The notes under the pieces are model-generated. The model searched no databases, was not told where the DNA came from, and saw only the letters and a program-made list of their open reading frames with translations. Source: Paenibacillus lactis (GTDB lineage Bacteria > Bacillota > Bacilli > Paenibacillales > Paenibacillaceae). From it: a stretch of 64,000 bases of DNA. Made by a program: the position numbers and the translations under genes. Of the stretch, positions 30,553 to 39,301 are shown one piece after another; position 1 is the stretch's first letter, and each line of letters opens with the position of its first letter. The stretch lies in the NCBI RefSeq assembly GCF_017873605.1, contig NZ_JAGGKI010000003.1, positions 310,001-374,000 on the forward strand. The letters run 5' to 3'.

Positions 30553-30953
30553 AAGTCTTGGTGATCCTCCTCTATATCTAATACATCATTCTAAATAAGG
30601 GTAATACATTATCTTTTGTTATAACAGCTTCATTCATCCGCGGATGCACATCTGTCGGTTATCCATGCCCATTCGCTTATTTATACGAGGAATGCAACAT
30701 CACTCGGCTAATTCAAGCTCAATCTGTCGAGGAATGCATCATCGCTTCATACAATCTCTTACTTTGGGAGATGCACATCATTCGCCATACGGGGAATGCA
30801 TCATGTTTTCCTCATTCATTATCTCTATATAGCTAATGCACCCGTAAGGCCAGGAAGCTCTTCCAGTGGAGGATTCGTGTTATCCACTGTGTGGGCGTTC
30901 CCGGACCGCACTGGATGCCGTACAGCTTCTAGCTGAAATTCGATTTCAGGCGA
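30553..30953. other. 401-base intergenic region with short interspersed repeats
   Basis: The decamer-like motif GGAATGCATCAT or variants (GATGCACATC) recurs five times between about 30648 and 30810 at 30-55 base spacing. No coding frame with RBS was found. Confidence 0.5.
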
Positions 30954-32075
30954 TTAAGCCGTAAGGGAAACACCGGACAAGTATGCGATCAGCCGCTGGT
31001 TGACCTGCTCTTCCGAAAGCTCAGGGAACAGCTCGGCGGACATCACCATATCGTATAAGCGTTCAATCGGCTCGCGAGGATCGGCTTTTTTGGCCTTAGC
31101 ATCGTTTTTCAACAAATTCCATGTATCCAGTACGAACGAACGGGATTCGATGCCTTCCTTCGCAAAAAATTCATGCAGCTGTTCGACCTGCTGAATGAAT
31201 GCTTGTCCAAAGCGTTGCTCCACATCACCGCGCAGCAGCGCGATTTCGATCTCATACATAGGACGCTGCGTCTTCGGATCCTTCCCGATCCACGGCGTTT
31301 CAAGGATGAACGGACGTCCTTGGAGCTTCTCATGATGGACGATCCGGTGAATCGCATCGTATCCGATCCAGCCTGTTCCGATCGGGGTGTGGCGGTCTTT
31401 GGCCGCGCCGCGCGGGTTTTTGCTGTCGTTAATGTGAACCACCGTCAACCGGTCGAGGCCAATCACTTGATCAAACTTCTCCAGGACACCGTCCAGATCG
31501 TCGACGATGTCATAGCCTGCATCGTGAATGTGACATGTATCCAGGCAGATCGCCAGCCGGTCGTTATATTTTACCTTATCGATAATTGAAGCAATCTCTT
31601 CGAAGGAGCGCCCCATCTCGGTGCCTTTGCCGGCCATCGTCTCCAAAGCGATATGCACTTCCGTCTCATCGGTACCGCCAAGAACCTCGTTCAGGCCTTC
31701 GGCGATCCGGTCAATGCCGTATTCCGCATCCTTATCGGTGTATGCTCCCGGATGAAGCACGATGTTCTTCACGCCAACGGCATGGGTACGCCGGATCTCC
31801 TCTTGAAGGAAGCTCACCGCAAGCTCATACGTGTTCGGCTTGTACGAACCGAGATTGATAATATAAGGCGCATGCACCACAATCTCCTCAATGCCGCATT
31901 CCTGCATGGCCAGCTTGCCTTCCTCGATAAACATCGATTCAATCGGCTTGCGCCGTGTATTTTGCGGAGCGCCGGTATATATCATGAACGAACTGGAGCC
32001 GTAAGATTTAGCCTCTGTCGCTGCAGTCAGCAACCCCTTGTCCGAAAAGGACACATGGGACCCGATTTTCAACAT
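30954..32075 (-). CDS. nfo: deoxyribonuclease IV (AP endonuclease) with C-terminal extension
   Basis: 373 residues, about 80 longer than typical Nfo. The TIM-barrel metal site is visible: [14 protein letters not shown] (His7), [79 protein letters not shown] and PFILETPW. All expected His, Asp and Glu zinc ligands are present. The extra C-terminal part (about 285-373) is helical and polar and lies after the barrel. ATG at 32075 has AAAGGGGG 8 bases upstream. It incises abasic DNA in base-excision repair. Confidence 0.95.
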   Translation of the reverse strand: MLKIGSHVSFSDKGLLTAATEAKSYGSSSFMIYTGAPQNTRRKPIESMFIEEGKLAMQECGIEEIVVHAPYIINLGSYKPNTYELAVSFLQEEIRRTHAVGVKNIVLHPGAYTDKDAEYGIDRIAEGLNEVLGGTDETEVHIALETMAGKGTEMGRSFEEIASIIDKVKYNDRLAICLDTCHIHDAGYDIVDDLDGVLEKFDQVIGLDRLTVVHINDSKNPRGAAKDRHTPIGTGWIGYDAIHRIVHHEKLQGRPFILETPWIGKDPKTQRPMYEIEIALLRGDVEQRFGQAFIQQVEQLHEFFAKEGIESRSFVLDTWNLLKNDAKAKKADPREPIERLYDMVMSAELFPELSEEQVNQRLIAYLSGVSLTA

Positions 32076-32201
32076 AAAATTTCCCCCTTTGTGACACACA
32101 ATTACACCTATTTTAGCTTGTATATCGAAATAAATCTAGAAATGCGTTATAATTCTCATGAAACTGTCATGTGACAAAAATCGTTCGAGGTGATATACAA
32201 G

Positions 32202-32675
32202 ATGAAGAGCACAGGGGCCGTTTTGGGGTATTTGTCGTCCAGCGCGCCGCCGTCATGGTTCATGAATACCATCGCGTTCTGGGGATGGGTCATGCTCGGA
32301 CTGATGGGCATCGGTGGATTTTTCATGTTCCGCAAGTTCCTGAAGGTGCTGCCGAAGGCCGACGGCAAATCCAAGCTGGATTGGCAAAATTACTGGGTGG
32401 AACGGAGCCGCCCGCTGTGGACGGATGAATCCAAGGCTTTTTTGGACGAGCTGGTTCAACCGGTTCCCGGTCCATTCCGCGATATCGCCAAGCACTCGAT
32501 TGCAGCCGAGATCGGCAAGATCGCCGTCGAATCCGGGGCAACCGAAGTAACCCGCGACCACTGCATTAAAGGCTACATCGTAGCCACGCCGAAGCGCGAC
32601 TACAAATTCTTGATGAATTTCCTCCAGAAGAAAAATATCGATTATACACCGTATCAGCATCTCATTAATAAATGA
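32202..32675 (+). CDS. DUF2621 family membrane-anchored protein
   Basis: 157 residues. One N-terminal membrane segment (FMNTIAFWGWVMLGLMGIGGFFMF) and a cytoplasmic domain with WQNYWVERSRPLWTDESKAFLDELVQPVPGPFRDIAKHSIAAEIGKIA and a C-terminal YTPYQHLINK. This is the DUF2621 signature, found in spore-forming Bacillota; function unknown. The C-terminal region resembles PCP_red-like dark-operative domains, only loosely. ATG 32202 with GAGGTGAT 7 bases upstream. Confidence 0.88.
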   Translation: MKSTGAVLGYLSSSAPPSWFMNTIAFWGWVMLGLMGIGGFFMFRKFLKVLPKADGKSKLDWQNYWVERSRPLWTDESKAFLDELVQPVPGPFRDIAKHSIAAEIGKIAVESGATEVTRDHCIKGYIVATPKRDYKFLMNFLQKKNIDYTPYQHLINK

Positions 32676-32729
32676 TTGCTTATAATTCTAACGATAGTAT
32701 CATACTGAAAGCTGGAAGAACTGCAATCT

Positions 32730-32783
32730 GGGCTGTTCCAAAAGGTCATGAAATATTGACCATTTGGAACAGCCCTATTTTTT
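32730..32783 (+). terminator. intrinsic terminator after the DUF2621 gene
   Basis: GGGCTGTTCCAAA pairs with TTTGGAACAGCCC, with inner GGTCA/TGACC, followed by TATTTTTT. Confidence 0.9.
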
Positions 32784-33016
32784 AGGATCTGCAAAATATG
32801 AGAGCGGATAAAAGACGAGTTGAAGTTCCCCAGCCGAATGCGACTGGTTTGCAGACAAAAGAACTACAACTGGGGACGTGAAATCCAGTAAATTGTTGGC
32901 TTACGATCTAAACCAACTGCTGACGGTTAGCTACTGTCTGATCCAGCAAGTTATGTTTAATATTTTTTCCCAAGTTTTTGTAACTTTTTTATTTTTTTCG
33001 GGTTTATATATATTAC

Positions 33017-33337
33017 ATGTCTACAGTAGGTAATATTGATGGAGTCTATGGAACTAACACGGTTTCCGCAGTAAGGTCATTTCAGACACGACACCGACAA
33101 GGGTTAACATCAGATGGGGTAACTGGATCTAGCACTTGGAATGAGATGGGGCGGTACACTGTTTACCCATCCCCTAGTTCCCCCAATTTTTACTATCAAC
33201 ATCCAGGGAGCACAACCTATAGAACTAATTATTCTTTCTTTCCAAACGGAGGAGGCGGTACAAATTGTCATTAGGTGTTAGTCTATAGATCAGGCTCAGG
33301 CGGTGTGGTAAATGAAGGTCTAGTATATAGTAACTAG
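33017..33337 (+). pseudogene. decayed peptidoglycan-binding-domain gene (copy A)
   Basis: The frame from ATG 33017 encodes a PG_binding_1 core (VGNIDGVYGTNTVSAVRSFQTRH...DGVTGSSTWNEM) without its secretion signal. A TAG at 33272-33274 ends the frame, but reading on in the same frame gives VLVYRSGSGGVVNEG and stops at 33335. The second copy (34182-34447) has TGG at the TAG position, so a W-to-stop change is likely. The N-terminus is also lost: an AT-rich stretch precedes ATG where copy A' has its signal peptide and WSSGY segment. It may still yield an 85-residue cytosolic protein. Base composition is far more AT-rich than the neighbours. Confidence 0.7.
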
Positions 33338-33370
33338 AAATAAAAAAATGGAAGGAAGTGCAAATTTCCA

Positions 33371-33985
33371 ATGAATAAAAAACTAAGCATATTACTGTCT
33401 ACAGTATTATTAGTTGGTGGTGGAGCTTATACTTACACTGCATTTGCTGCAGAAAAAACTGGTTATGATATTCAAAATGAAGACGCACGTGAGATAGTTG
33501 AGACTACAACACCTGACGATACAGTTAACAACAAAATCACCTTTCAGGATATTAGTGCAATCCCAGAAGATGAAATTCACATCCCTCTTAATTTAGCGAA
33601 ACAGACAGCCACATTATCATCCAGTGAAGTAAACCAAAATCCAATTGTGGACTTGGTAGGAGCCTATTCCACAAATAATGGAATAGGCTTTGAAATAGTA
33701 GCTAACTATAATCTTAGTAGTGGTGCTGCGGTTGATTTAATTCAATCTGCATCAAATGTTACTCAACAGGAAGCAATAGATTATTACAACTCGGGAATTT
33801 ATTCAGACGCAAGTATAAATGTCTCAAATATAAATGGACTACCAGCAATATTGGTTGAGGGCCAACACAGAAAGGTTATTCACATAATATCAGATGACTA
33901 CGTCTATTCAGTACTTACAGTATTCGATGAAGTAAGTATAGATTACTTACTTGAAGTCGCTAAACAAATTAATTTAAATAACTAA
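33371..33985 (+). CDS. secreted hypothetical protein (cassette gene B)
   Basis: 204 residues with a clean signal peptide (KKLSILLSTVLLVGGGAYTYTAFAA, cleavage likely near 26-27). The mature part is acidic, with NPIVDLVGAYSTNNGIGFEIVANYNL and a C-terminal NGLPAILVEGQHRKVIHIISDDYVYSVLTV, a beta pattern vaguely like DUF4367 proteins. I do not claim a family. AT-rich codon use marks it as foreign to the neighbourhood. GGAAGGAAGTG lies 10 bases upstream. It is intact between two decayed peptidoglycan-binding copies. Confidence 0.75.
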   Translation: MNKKLSILLSTVLLVGGGAYTYTAFAAEKTGYDIQNEDAREIVETTTPDDTVNNKITFQDISAIPEDEIHIPLNLAKQTATLSSSEVNQNPIVDLVGAYSTNNGIGFEIVANYNLSSGAAVDLIQSASNVTQQEAIDYYNSGIYSDASINVSNINGLPAILVEGQHRKVIHIISDDYVYSVLTVFDEVSIDYLLEVAKQINLNN

Positions 33986-34181
33986 TCTGATTTTTGAGGA
34001 TTCATTGTTAATACTCTTTGCCAGGTACCTTTATAATTAACCAAAACTCATCATTGAACGCAAGACGAATCTGATTATCTAACAGAATATCACGGAACGG
34101 GCTTCTAATATGATGGGGCTGACTAGGTGTCGACTTAAACCTGAGCAGTCTATCAAATTTCACCGAAAGGAGAGTTGAATA

Positions 34182-34447
34182 TTGAAAAAAAGAAAAACCT
34201 GTTTTATTGTTAACGATTTCAATTTTAGCTACTAGTTTATTTATTGCTTCATCGATCTATGCTAATTTTTCTGGTTGGCCAACTCAAAGACAAGGATCAT
34301 CCGGTGGTTATGTTCAAGCAGTTCAAGCAAATATGTGGTCATCGGGGTACATGTCAACTGTAGGCTCCATCGATGGACAGTATCGTTTTTTGGGTTCTAG
34401 TCTATAGGAACGGAAGCGGCGGAGTGGTAGATAGTGGCGTTGTTTAA
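34182..34447 (+). pseudogene. decayed peptidoglycan-binding-domain gene (copy A')
   Basis: AAAGGAGAG followed by TTG 34182 starts a lysine-rich signal peptide (KKRKTCF), but a frameshift near 34200 moves the rest of the signal and mature start (LLTISILATSLFIASSIYANFSGWPTQRQGSS) to another frame. The repeat region GGYVQAVQANMWSSGYMSTVGSIDGQY then breaks off and resumes at FWVLVYRNGSGGVVDSG, the C-terminal block also seen after the stop of copy A. Most of the peptidoglycan-binding core is therefore deleted. It preserves the N-terminus that copy A lacks. Confidence 0.7.
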
Positions 34448-34479
34448 TATGAATAGATTTAATAAAGTGATTACTATAA

Positions 34480-34535
34480 ATGAATAATAGTTTATCATCA
34501 CTACCACTCTCTATGGTATTAGTGGGTTGAGGGGC
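34480..34535 (+). pseudogene. remnant of the start of cassette gene B (copy B')
   Basis: ATG 34480 reads MNNSLSSLPLSMVLVG then TGA, matching the first 20 residues of gene B (MNKKLSILLSTVLLVGGGAY) position by position, with TGA for one Gly. Nothing of the rest of B follows. This shows the A-B pair was once duplicated in tandem. Confidence 0.6.
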
Positions 34536-34551
34536 TCTGAGAAAAGTGAAT

Positions 34552-34598
34552 AAGTCCATGTTTCGTTGATAAGCATGCAACGGAACATGGACTTTTTT
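34552..34598 (+). terminator. intrinsic terminator ending the decayed cassette
   Basis: AAGTCCATGTTTCGTTG pairs with CAACGGAACATGGACTT and is followed by TTTTT. Confidence 0.9.
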
Positions 34599-34944
34599 GC
34601 TATAGACTTTAGTTGAAAGGGAAGCCCTAAGTTTAAATTAGGGCTAAAATGAGACTCTATTCTCAATTAAATCTTCTTATAGCCATTTGTTCTATTTATG
34701 TTATCTCAATGGTCTCGACAAACGTTTCCCATACGGTATACATGTGTCATTTATTTCGTTATAAAGTAATGTAGCTTAAAATGATGTTTCAGCAAAAATC
34801 TCTACCACAATTCTTCAAGAGTTGAAGGAAACAATTATGTCAAATATTTTATAATACTCGAACGATTCACCCACGCTTTTTAGATTGTTGTGTACCCGAA
34901 ATAAATTCAAAGTTGGCCCTTTTTCTTGAAGACTTTGATTAACT
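34599..34944. other. 346-base AT-rich intergenic region
   Basis: No open frame with an RBS, no repeat and no RNA fold could be supported here. Confidence 0.5.
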
Positions 34945-35523
34945 TCACTTAGACCTGTCGTTTGATTGGCTTTTTAATTCCATTCCTCTTGTAAAGAATA
35001 CAACTCCAAGGGCAGCAAATGTAACGTAATTGCTTATTCTTGCTATAACTGCCTCATCATCCTCATAATTAATCCAATACAACAGCGCAAATGGCGAAAT
35101 GACCAATAAGATCTTCATAGCTAACATAAAAACATAGCGGACCTTTTCTTTTCGCGGATTCCCTTCTGCTGCAGCTAACGCCAGGGCAACCTTGGAAGAG
35201 TCATAGATTGTTATTAATAATGCGATGATACTTGTGTAAGCAGTAATTTTTACGCCGATGTCAATCCACGGAATAAAGGATACGATTGCAATGCCTATGT
35301 ATATTCCTGCAGCCAAGTAGAATAGGTTGGTTTTAATTTTTCTGTGCAAAATTCTCGTTCCTCTCATGATGGTCCTATTTAAAAACGAATAGGTGTATTT
35401 TACCATAATTACGAAGAAATCAAAGATTATAAATCCTAGCAGCGTTACCGAAGGTGAGTGAAGGTCTACATTCAGAATGGATTTTGGGTGTAGATTCACG
35501 GATGCTAGATTCAAAATTAACAA
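34945..35523 (-). CDS. hypothetical integral membrane protein
   Basis: Up to 192 residues with four or five hydrophobic segments (about 27-45, 68-87, 91-110, 127-147, 162-180) and basic loops (HRKIKTN, GNPRKEKVR). No family recognised. The TTG at 35523 overlaps the tad-operon terminator, so the true start is probably further in, for example near residue 40 (MVKYTYSF); I could not find a good RBS. AT-rich like the adjacent island. Confidence 0.5.
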   Translation of the reverse strand: MLILNLASVNLHPKSILNVDLHSPSVTLLGFIIFDFFVIMVKYTYSFLNRTIMRGTRILHRKIKTNLFYLAAGIYIGIAIVSFIPWIDIGVKITAYTSIIALLITIYDSSKVALALAAAEGNPRKEKVRYVFMLAMKILLVISPFALLYWINYEDDEAVIARISNYVTFAALGVVFFTRGMELKSQSNDRSK

Positions 35524-35558
35524 AGAGCCAGCACACCTTAAAAGGTGTGCTGGCTCTT
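35523..35558 (-). terminator. intrinsic terminator of the tad operon
   Basis: A near-perfect AAGAGCCAGCACACCTT inverted repeat with almost no loop, 24 bases past the FHA gene stop. On the minus strand it is followed by TGTTAATTTT. Confidence 0.8.
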
Positions 35559-35581
35559 ATAAAGTTTATTAAAAAAGAAAT

Positions 35582-37612
35582 TTATTTAAAAGAGCGTGCA
35601 GAAACGTGCATAGAGCCACCGGATCCATCCAAACTGCTCCTGAACGTGAAGGACCAGCCGGCAATGATAAATGCGTTCCCTTCTGCTATCGCATATTCCT
35701 TATAAGGAACCATCGCTTCACCTTCTAGCACCGTGCCGTTTCTTGATCCTAAGTCCTTGAGCACATACCCTTCAGCTCCGCGCGACAGCTCCGCATGGGC
35801 TCGTGATGTACCTACACCCAGAGCCACGTATTGCGCCACCTCGGCAGACCGGCCGATAATGAAGTGAGGCTGGTTAATTTCGACCCGCTCAGGCAAACCG
35901 CCTTCAGGGGAGCGGACCTCCAAATAGGCATGTCGTTGCGGATGCTTCCCGGGAACGAAACCCTGACTTAACAGAACCGTTCCGCCATCCCCTGACGAGG
36001 ATAAGATCTCGGTATGCTCGCTTAAATGCGCGTAGTAATCCTCCTCACCAGCAGCTGCTTCGGCGTTTCCGTATCCTTGAGAAGAAGAGCTTACTCCTGG
36101 TTGGGGATACATTTCTAAAATTTTGTATGCTTCCTTGTTGCGGCCTGCTACAGACTGTCCCTGGTCATTGGTCGGACTTGGGGATTGTCCAGCAGGGCTG
36201 CTGCCTGGTTCTATCCCCCTGTCCGTGAAACCACTGGCCCCTATTCTACCCCGCAGCGAGACTCCACCATGGAACGGAGTTTCCACGTTTTGATTTGGAC
36301 CTTCATCGGCTTCAGTATCCGTTCTTGGAGATTTCCATCGCCATTTCTCTTTTGAATCAAGTGTCTTCCGATCATCCAGGCGATCCTTCCGATGGATATG
36401 CTCTCCTCCATTTAGCAGTCCGGATAACGGGTCTGCCTGAAACCGGGGAGGCGCCTTCCATGCGGAGGGGCCGTAATGTTCCAGCTCGGTGGACTCCATC
36501 GCCGGCAGCGCACCTGACCATGGGTCCGTCCTGCGGAATAATGTCTGCAGCTTCCCCTGCCATCCCAGCCATGCTGCCGCGGCCAGCAGAAACGTAACAC
36601 CGGCGGATAATCCGAGGGTGAGCAGAGATGGCCGGCTCAAATACAGCAATCGCCAGACTGCTGCAGCAGCCAGCATGCATGCTAATAATATATAGGTCCG
36701 AAGCGGGGAAGACTGCTCAGGGTCTTCAGGCTCCGCACTTTCCCCATTCCGTTCCGGGAGCCATGAGGCAGCCCCGAAGCGCGGGCGAACCGGCTTATCG
36801 ATCCGTTCCGGTTGCTCCATTCCTGAATGGCTCGCTGAATGAATACTGCGGATAAGATTTCCACGGTCAACGGGCGCTTCCTGTCCGGTCCTTGACCAGG
36901 CTCCAGCCTGATCATTCCCGGAATTCGGGCTTGTGCTGCCGGAGTTCAGCACGCTTGACCGAACAGCACGGATACCCTGCTCGCTTACGCTTAATTCCGG
37001 CCGGGTATCCGTCCGTCCAGAGATAGCACCATCATCTTCACCAGCAAGCAGCTCGATGATCAGCCTCTTCAAGCCGGGGAGACTAAAGCTCTGTTCCCCG
37101 CAAAATGACATTAAAGCCTGAACGCCTCTTCCCTTTAACTCCGTTACGGAAGCCAGAAGTCTTGTCATGCATTCTTTCAGGGATGACCTCAGATGACCGC
37201 TTTCAGCTGTAGTCTCGAGCGGAATATAGGTTAAATACAGCGTCCCCAGCCGCAAGGATCCATCAATAAATATGTAATCTTCGTGCAGAATGAAGTTCTC
37301 GGCCTTAAGCATATACAGACTGCTGTCATGCAATGCCGTCACAATCTGAAGCAGCAATCCGTAATACTCTGTCAAGGACATGCGCTCGGCTTTCAATGCT
37401 TGGGAGAGCATTTTTTTGCCGGTAATGTCATATTCCATCGTGATTTTGTAATCCACTTCCTTGATATGCAGCTTCAGAAAGTGGGGAATGCTTGACGAAC
37501 GAATCATGCCTAACTGTACTTCATTGAGCTCATCGGTACGCATTCCCTGCTCCCGGTCGAGGATCATCATGGTCCTGTCGTTCTGAACAAAATCCGTTTT
37601 CAACCCTAACAC
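35582..37612 (-). CDS. FHA domain protein with DUF6382-type N-terminus, tad operon
   Basis: 676 residues. The N-terminal ~190 residues match DUF6382 proteins (VEYDITGKK-like DYKITMEYDITGKKMLSQAL; LMSFCGEQSFSLPGLKRLI). A disordered Ser/Pro/Gly-rich middle holds two membrane helices (about 315-355). The C-terminal FHA domain (about 585-665) shows FIIGRSAEVAQYVALGVGTSRAHAELSRGAEGYVLKDLGSRNGTVLEGE with the phosphothreonine-binding GRS...SRAHAE...NGT pattern. It is the last gene of the pilus operon and could link pilus output to Ser/Thr kinase signalling. GTG 37612 has AGGAGG 8 bases upstream. Confidence 0.88.
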   Translation of the reverse strand: MLGLKTDFVQNDRTMMILDREQGMRTDELNEVQLGMIRSSSIPHFLKLHIKEVDYKITMEYDITGKKMLSQALKAERMSLTEYYGLLLQIVTALHDSSLYMLKAENFILHEDYIFIDGSLRLGTLYLTYIPLETTAESGHLRSSLKECMTRLLASVTELKGRGVQALMSFCGEQSFSLPGLKRLIIELLAGEDDGAISGRTDTRPELSVSEQGIRAVRSSVLNSGSTSPNSGNDQAGAWSRTGQEAPVDRGNLIRSIHSASHSGMEQPERIDKPVRPRFGAASWLPERNGESAEPEDPEQSSPLRTYILLACMLAAAAVWRLLYLSRPSLLTLGLSAGVTFLLAAAAWLGWQGKLQTLFRRTDPWSGALPAMESTELEHYGPSAWKAPPRFQADPLSGLLNGGEHIHRKDRLDDRKTLDSKEKWRWKSPRTDTEADEGPNQNVETPFHGGVSLRGRIGASGFTDRGIEPGSSPAGQSPSPTNDQGQSVAGRNKEAYKILEMYPQPGVSSSSQGYGNAEAAAGEEDYYAHLSEHTEILSSSGDGGTVLLSQGFVPGKHPQRHAYLEVRSPEGGLPERVEINQPHFIIGRSAEVAQYVALGVGTSRAHAELSRGAEGYVLKDLGSRNGTVLEGEAMVPYKEYAIAEGNAFIIAGWSFTFRSSLDGSGGSMHVSARSFK

Positions 37613-37624
37613 GAATCGCACCTC

Positions 37625-38137
37625 CTACATATGGAGCATCATATACGCGCTGATGACCCCCGGAAGCACCGCGATCATGAACGGAAACCGCAGCTGCTCC
37701 TCCTGGCTGCTCCGCCATGGCGCAAGGCTTTTGAACATGAGTACTCCCATCATACTGCCGATAACTTTCCGCAATCTGAGAAATGTCTCCCGCCGCCACA
37801 ATAAAATGGCGAGTGCAATCACCCCCGCAAACAGAACCGAGTACATGATCGACTGTAACGTGAACCACAGTCCGGTCCAGGCCCCGATTCCTCCAAACAG
37901 CTTGACGTCCCCGGCACCGACCGCTCCAATTACATACATGACCAGCAGTATGGAAAAACCTGCGCCAAGTCCCTGCAGCGAGAACAGCAGCCCTTCACCC
38001 CCTGACAGGACACCGTGGTAGGTAAGCCCTAGAACCATGGAGGCAACCGTAAGCAGGTTAGGAATTTTCATAGAGCGAAGATCCGTTATAAAAGCAGCAA
38101 TCAAATACATGGCACAAATACCATAAGCCATTCCCAA
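37625..38137 (-). CDS. A24 family prepilin peptidase (TadV-like)
   Basis: 170 residues with about five to six membrane helices. The two catalytic aspartates are Asp19 (TDLRSMKIPN) and Asp77 in GAGDVKL, the A24 signature. There is no N-terminal methylase zinc domain, as usual for TadV/CpaA. It would cleave the Flp pilin leader encoded upstream. TTG 38137 follows AGGAG. Confidence 0.92.
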   Translation of the reverse strand: MGMAYGICAMYLIAAFITDLRSMKIPNLLTVASMVLGLTYHGVLSGGEGLLFSLQGLGAGFSILLVMYVIGAVGAGDVKLFGGIGAWTGLWFTLQSIMYSVLFAGVIALAILLWRRETFLRLRKVIGSMMGVLMFKSLAPWRSSQEEQLRFPFMIAVLPGVISAYMMLHM

Positions 38138-38304
38138 ACGAAGTCATCTCCTTTCAGGGCAGGATACCGCACCGAAACGAACAGGGCCACACCCAGCCTC
38201 CATGAATGCGACTTTGTCCGTCCGCCTTGATGAATCGCTCAAGCTACTGAACTGAATATGCAGTGCCCGGTGCAGTGCGGGAAGACGGCAGGGTCTCTGC
38301 CTGC

Positions 38305-39285
38305 TCACGGCCTAGCCACCACGGTAAACATCACTTCCATTCGTTCCCCATTCCGTGTCTCTACTACGAACGGCCAAGTGCCGGGCGTTGTGTTGAAGCC
38401 GACATTCCACTCCCATTCGATATAGCCGTGTTCGTCCGCCGTTTTCCAGCCCAAATACTTGGCCGTGCTCTGCCCGCTTTTGTAATAAACGGACAGATTC
38501 GCGTCCATCCCGGGCTCCACCTTAACTTTTACGGTCGCTTGTCGGCTTGCAACCGCAGGATTCGGCTTCTCGAGCAGCTGAATCGCCCCGCCGGGCGTAC
38601 TGCCATCCCCGCCCGTTCCGTCCCCGCCCTCTCCTGTATCCCCGATCCACAGCCTTTCTTGGGCCTTCGCCTGCAGAACGATGCTTTTGTTCAGGAAAGG
38701 CACCCGAATCGGCAGATCATAATTGAGCTCGATTCCAAAGTACGGACTTTGTCCGCTTTTTAGATTCGGCACGCGCACATTGGATACATGAATCCTGTCG
38801 ACATCCAGAAGGCCGCTTTGCGTGAACGGCTGCAGCAAAGGTTTAATCACAGGATCCAATACCGCTTCGACGGTCTGGTTCTTCAGCTGCTGCAGCGGCT
38901 CCTCACCCGTGGCAACAGCCTGAACAATCCACTCGTTGACAGGTGAAGGCAGCGAATCACTGTACTGTGAGGCCCAGTCGCTTAAGGAAAGCCTCGGATT
39001 TTCCCAATGGGTTGTGCTCTCCGACCCTACCGCTTCCCCACCTGCCGAATTCTGCTGAACGGCAAGCGACACCGGATACATGTGGGAGGCGACCATCTTG
39101 ACTGCGTCCGCAGCCGTACTATGGAGTGCGGTTGAAATCAATGTCATCTGCACCATATAAATAAGAAAGATCACAAAAAACATGAACATCGGCAGCACTA
39201 GCGCTGCCTCGACAACGATGCTGCCCCGTTCTCCTCCAGCTCCGCCTCTACGGCCGCCTTTTGCCCAATCTGCAGATCGTTTCAT
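38305..39285 (-). CDS. TadE-like pilus assembly protein
   Basis: 326 residues. N-terminal GERGSIVVEAALVLPMFMFFVIFLIYMVQMTLI is a TadE-type leader plus transmembrane pseudopilin segment with the E-A-A-L pattern. The long extracytoplasmic domain ends in a beta-rich region (VKVKVEPGMDANLSVYYKSG...) that looks like an Ig-type sandwich. Probably a minor pseudopilin. A 167-base gap separates it from the prepilin peptidase. Confidence 0.82.
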   Translation of the reverse strand: MKRSADWAKGGRRGGAGGERGSIVVEAALVLPMFMFFVIFLIYMVQMTLISTALHSTAADAVKMVASHMYPVSLAVQQNSAGGEAVGSESTTHWENPRLSLSDWASQYSDSLPSPVNEWIVQAVATGEEPLQQLKNQTVEAVLDPVIKPLLQPFTQSGLLDVDRIHVSNVRVPNLKSGQSPYFGIELNYDLPIRVPFLNKSIVLQAKAQERLWIGDTGEGGDGTGGDGSTPGGAIQLLEKPNPAVASRQATVKVKVEPGMDANLSVYYKSGQSTAKYLGWKTADEHGYIEWEWNVGFNTTPGTWPFVVETRNGERMEVMFTVVARP

Positions 39286-39301
39286 TCCATGAGCTCCTGA
39301 C

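Noticed and set aside
30640..30815. possible CRISPR array
   Set aside because: Motifs are short, degenerate and unevenly spaced; no repeat of 24 bases or more.
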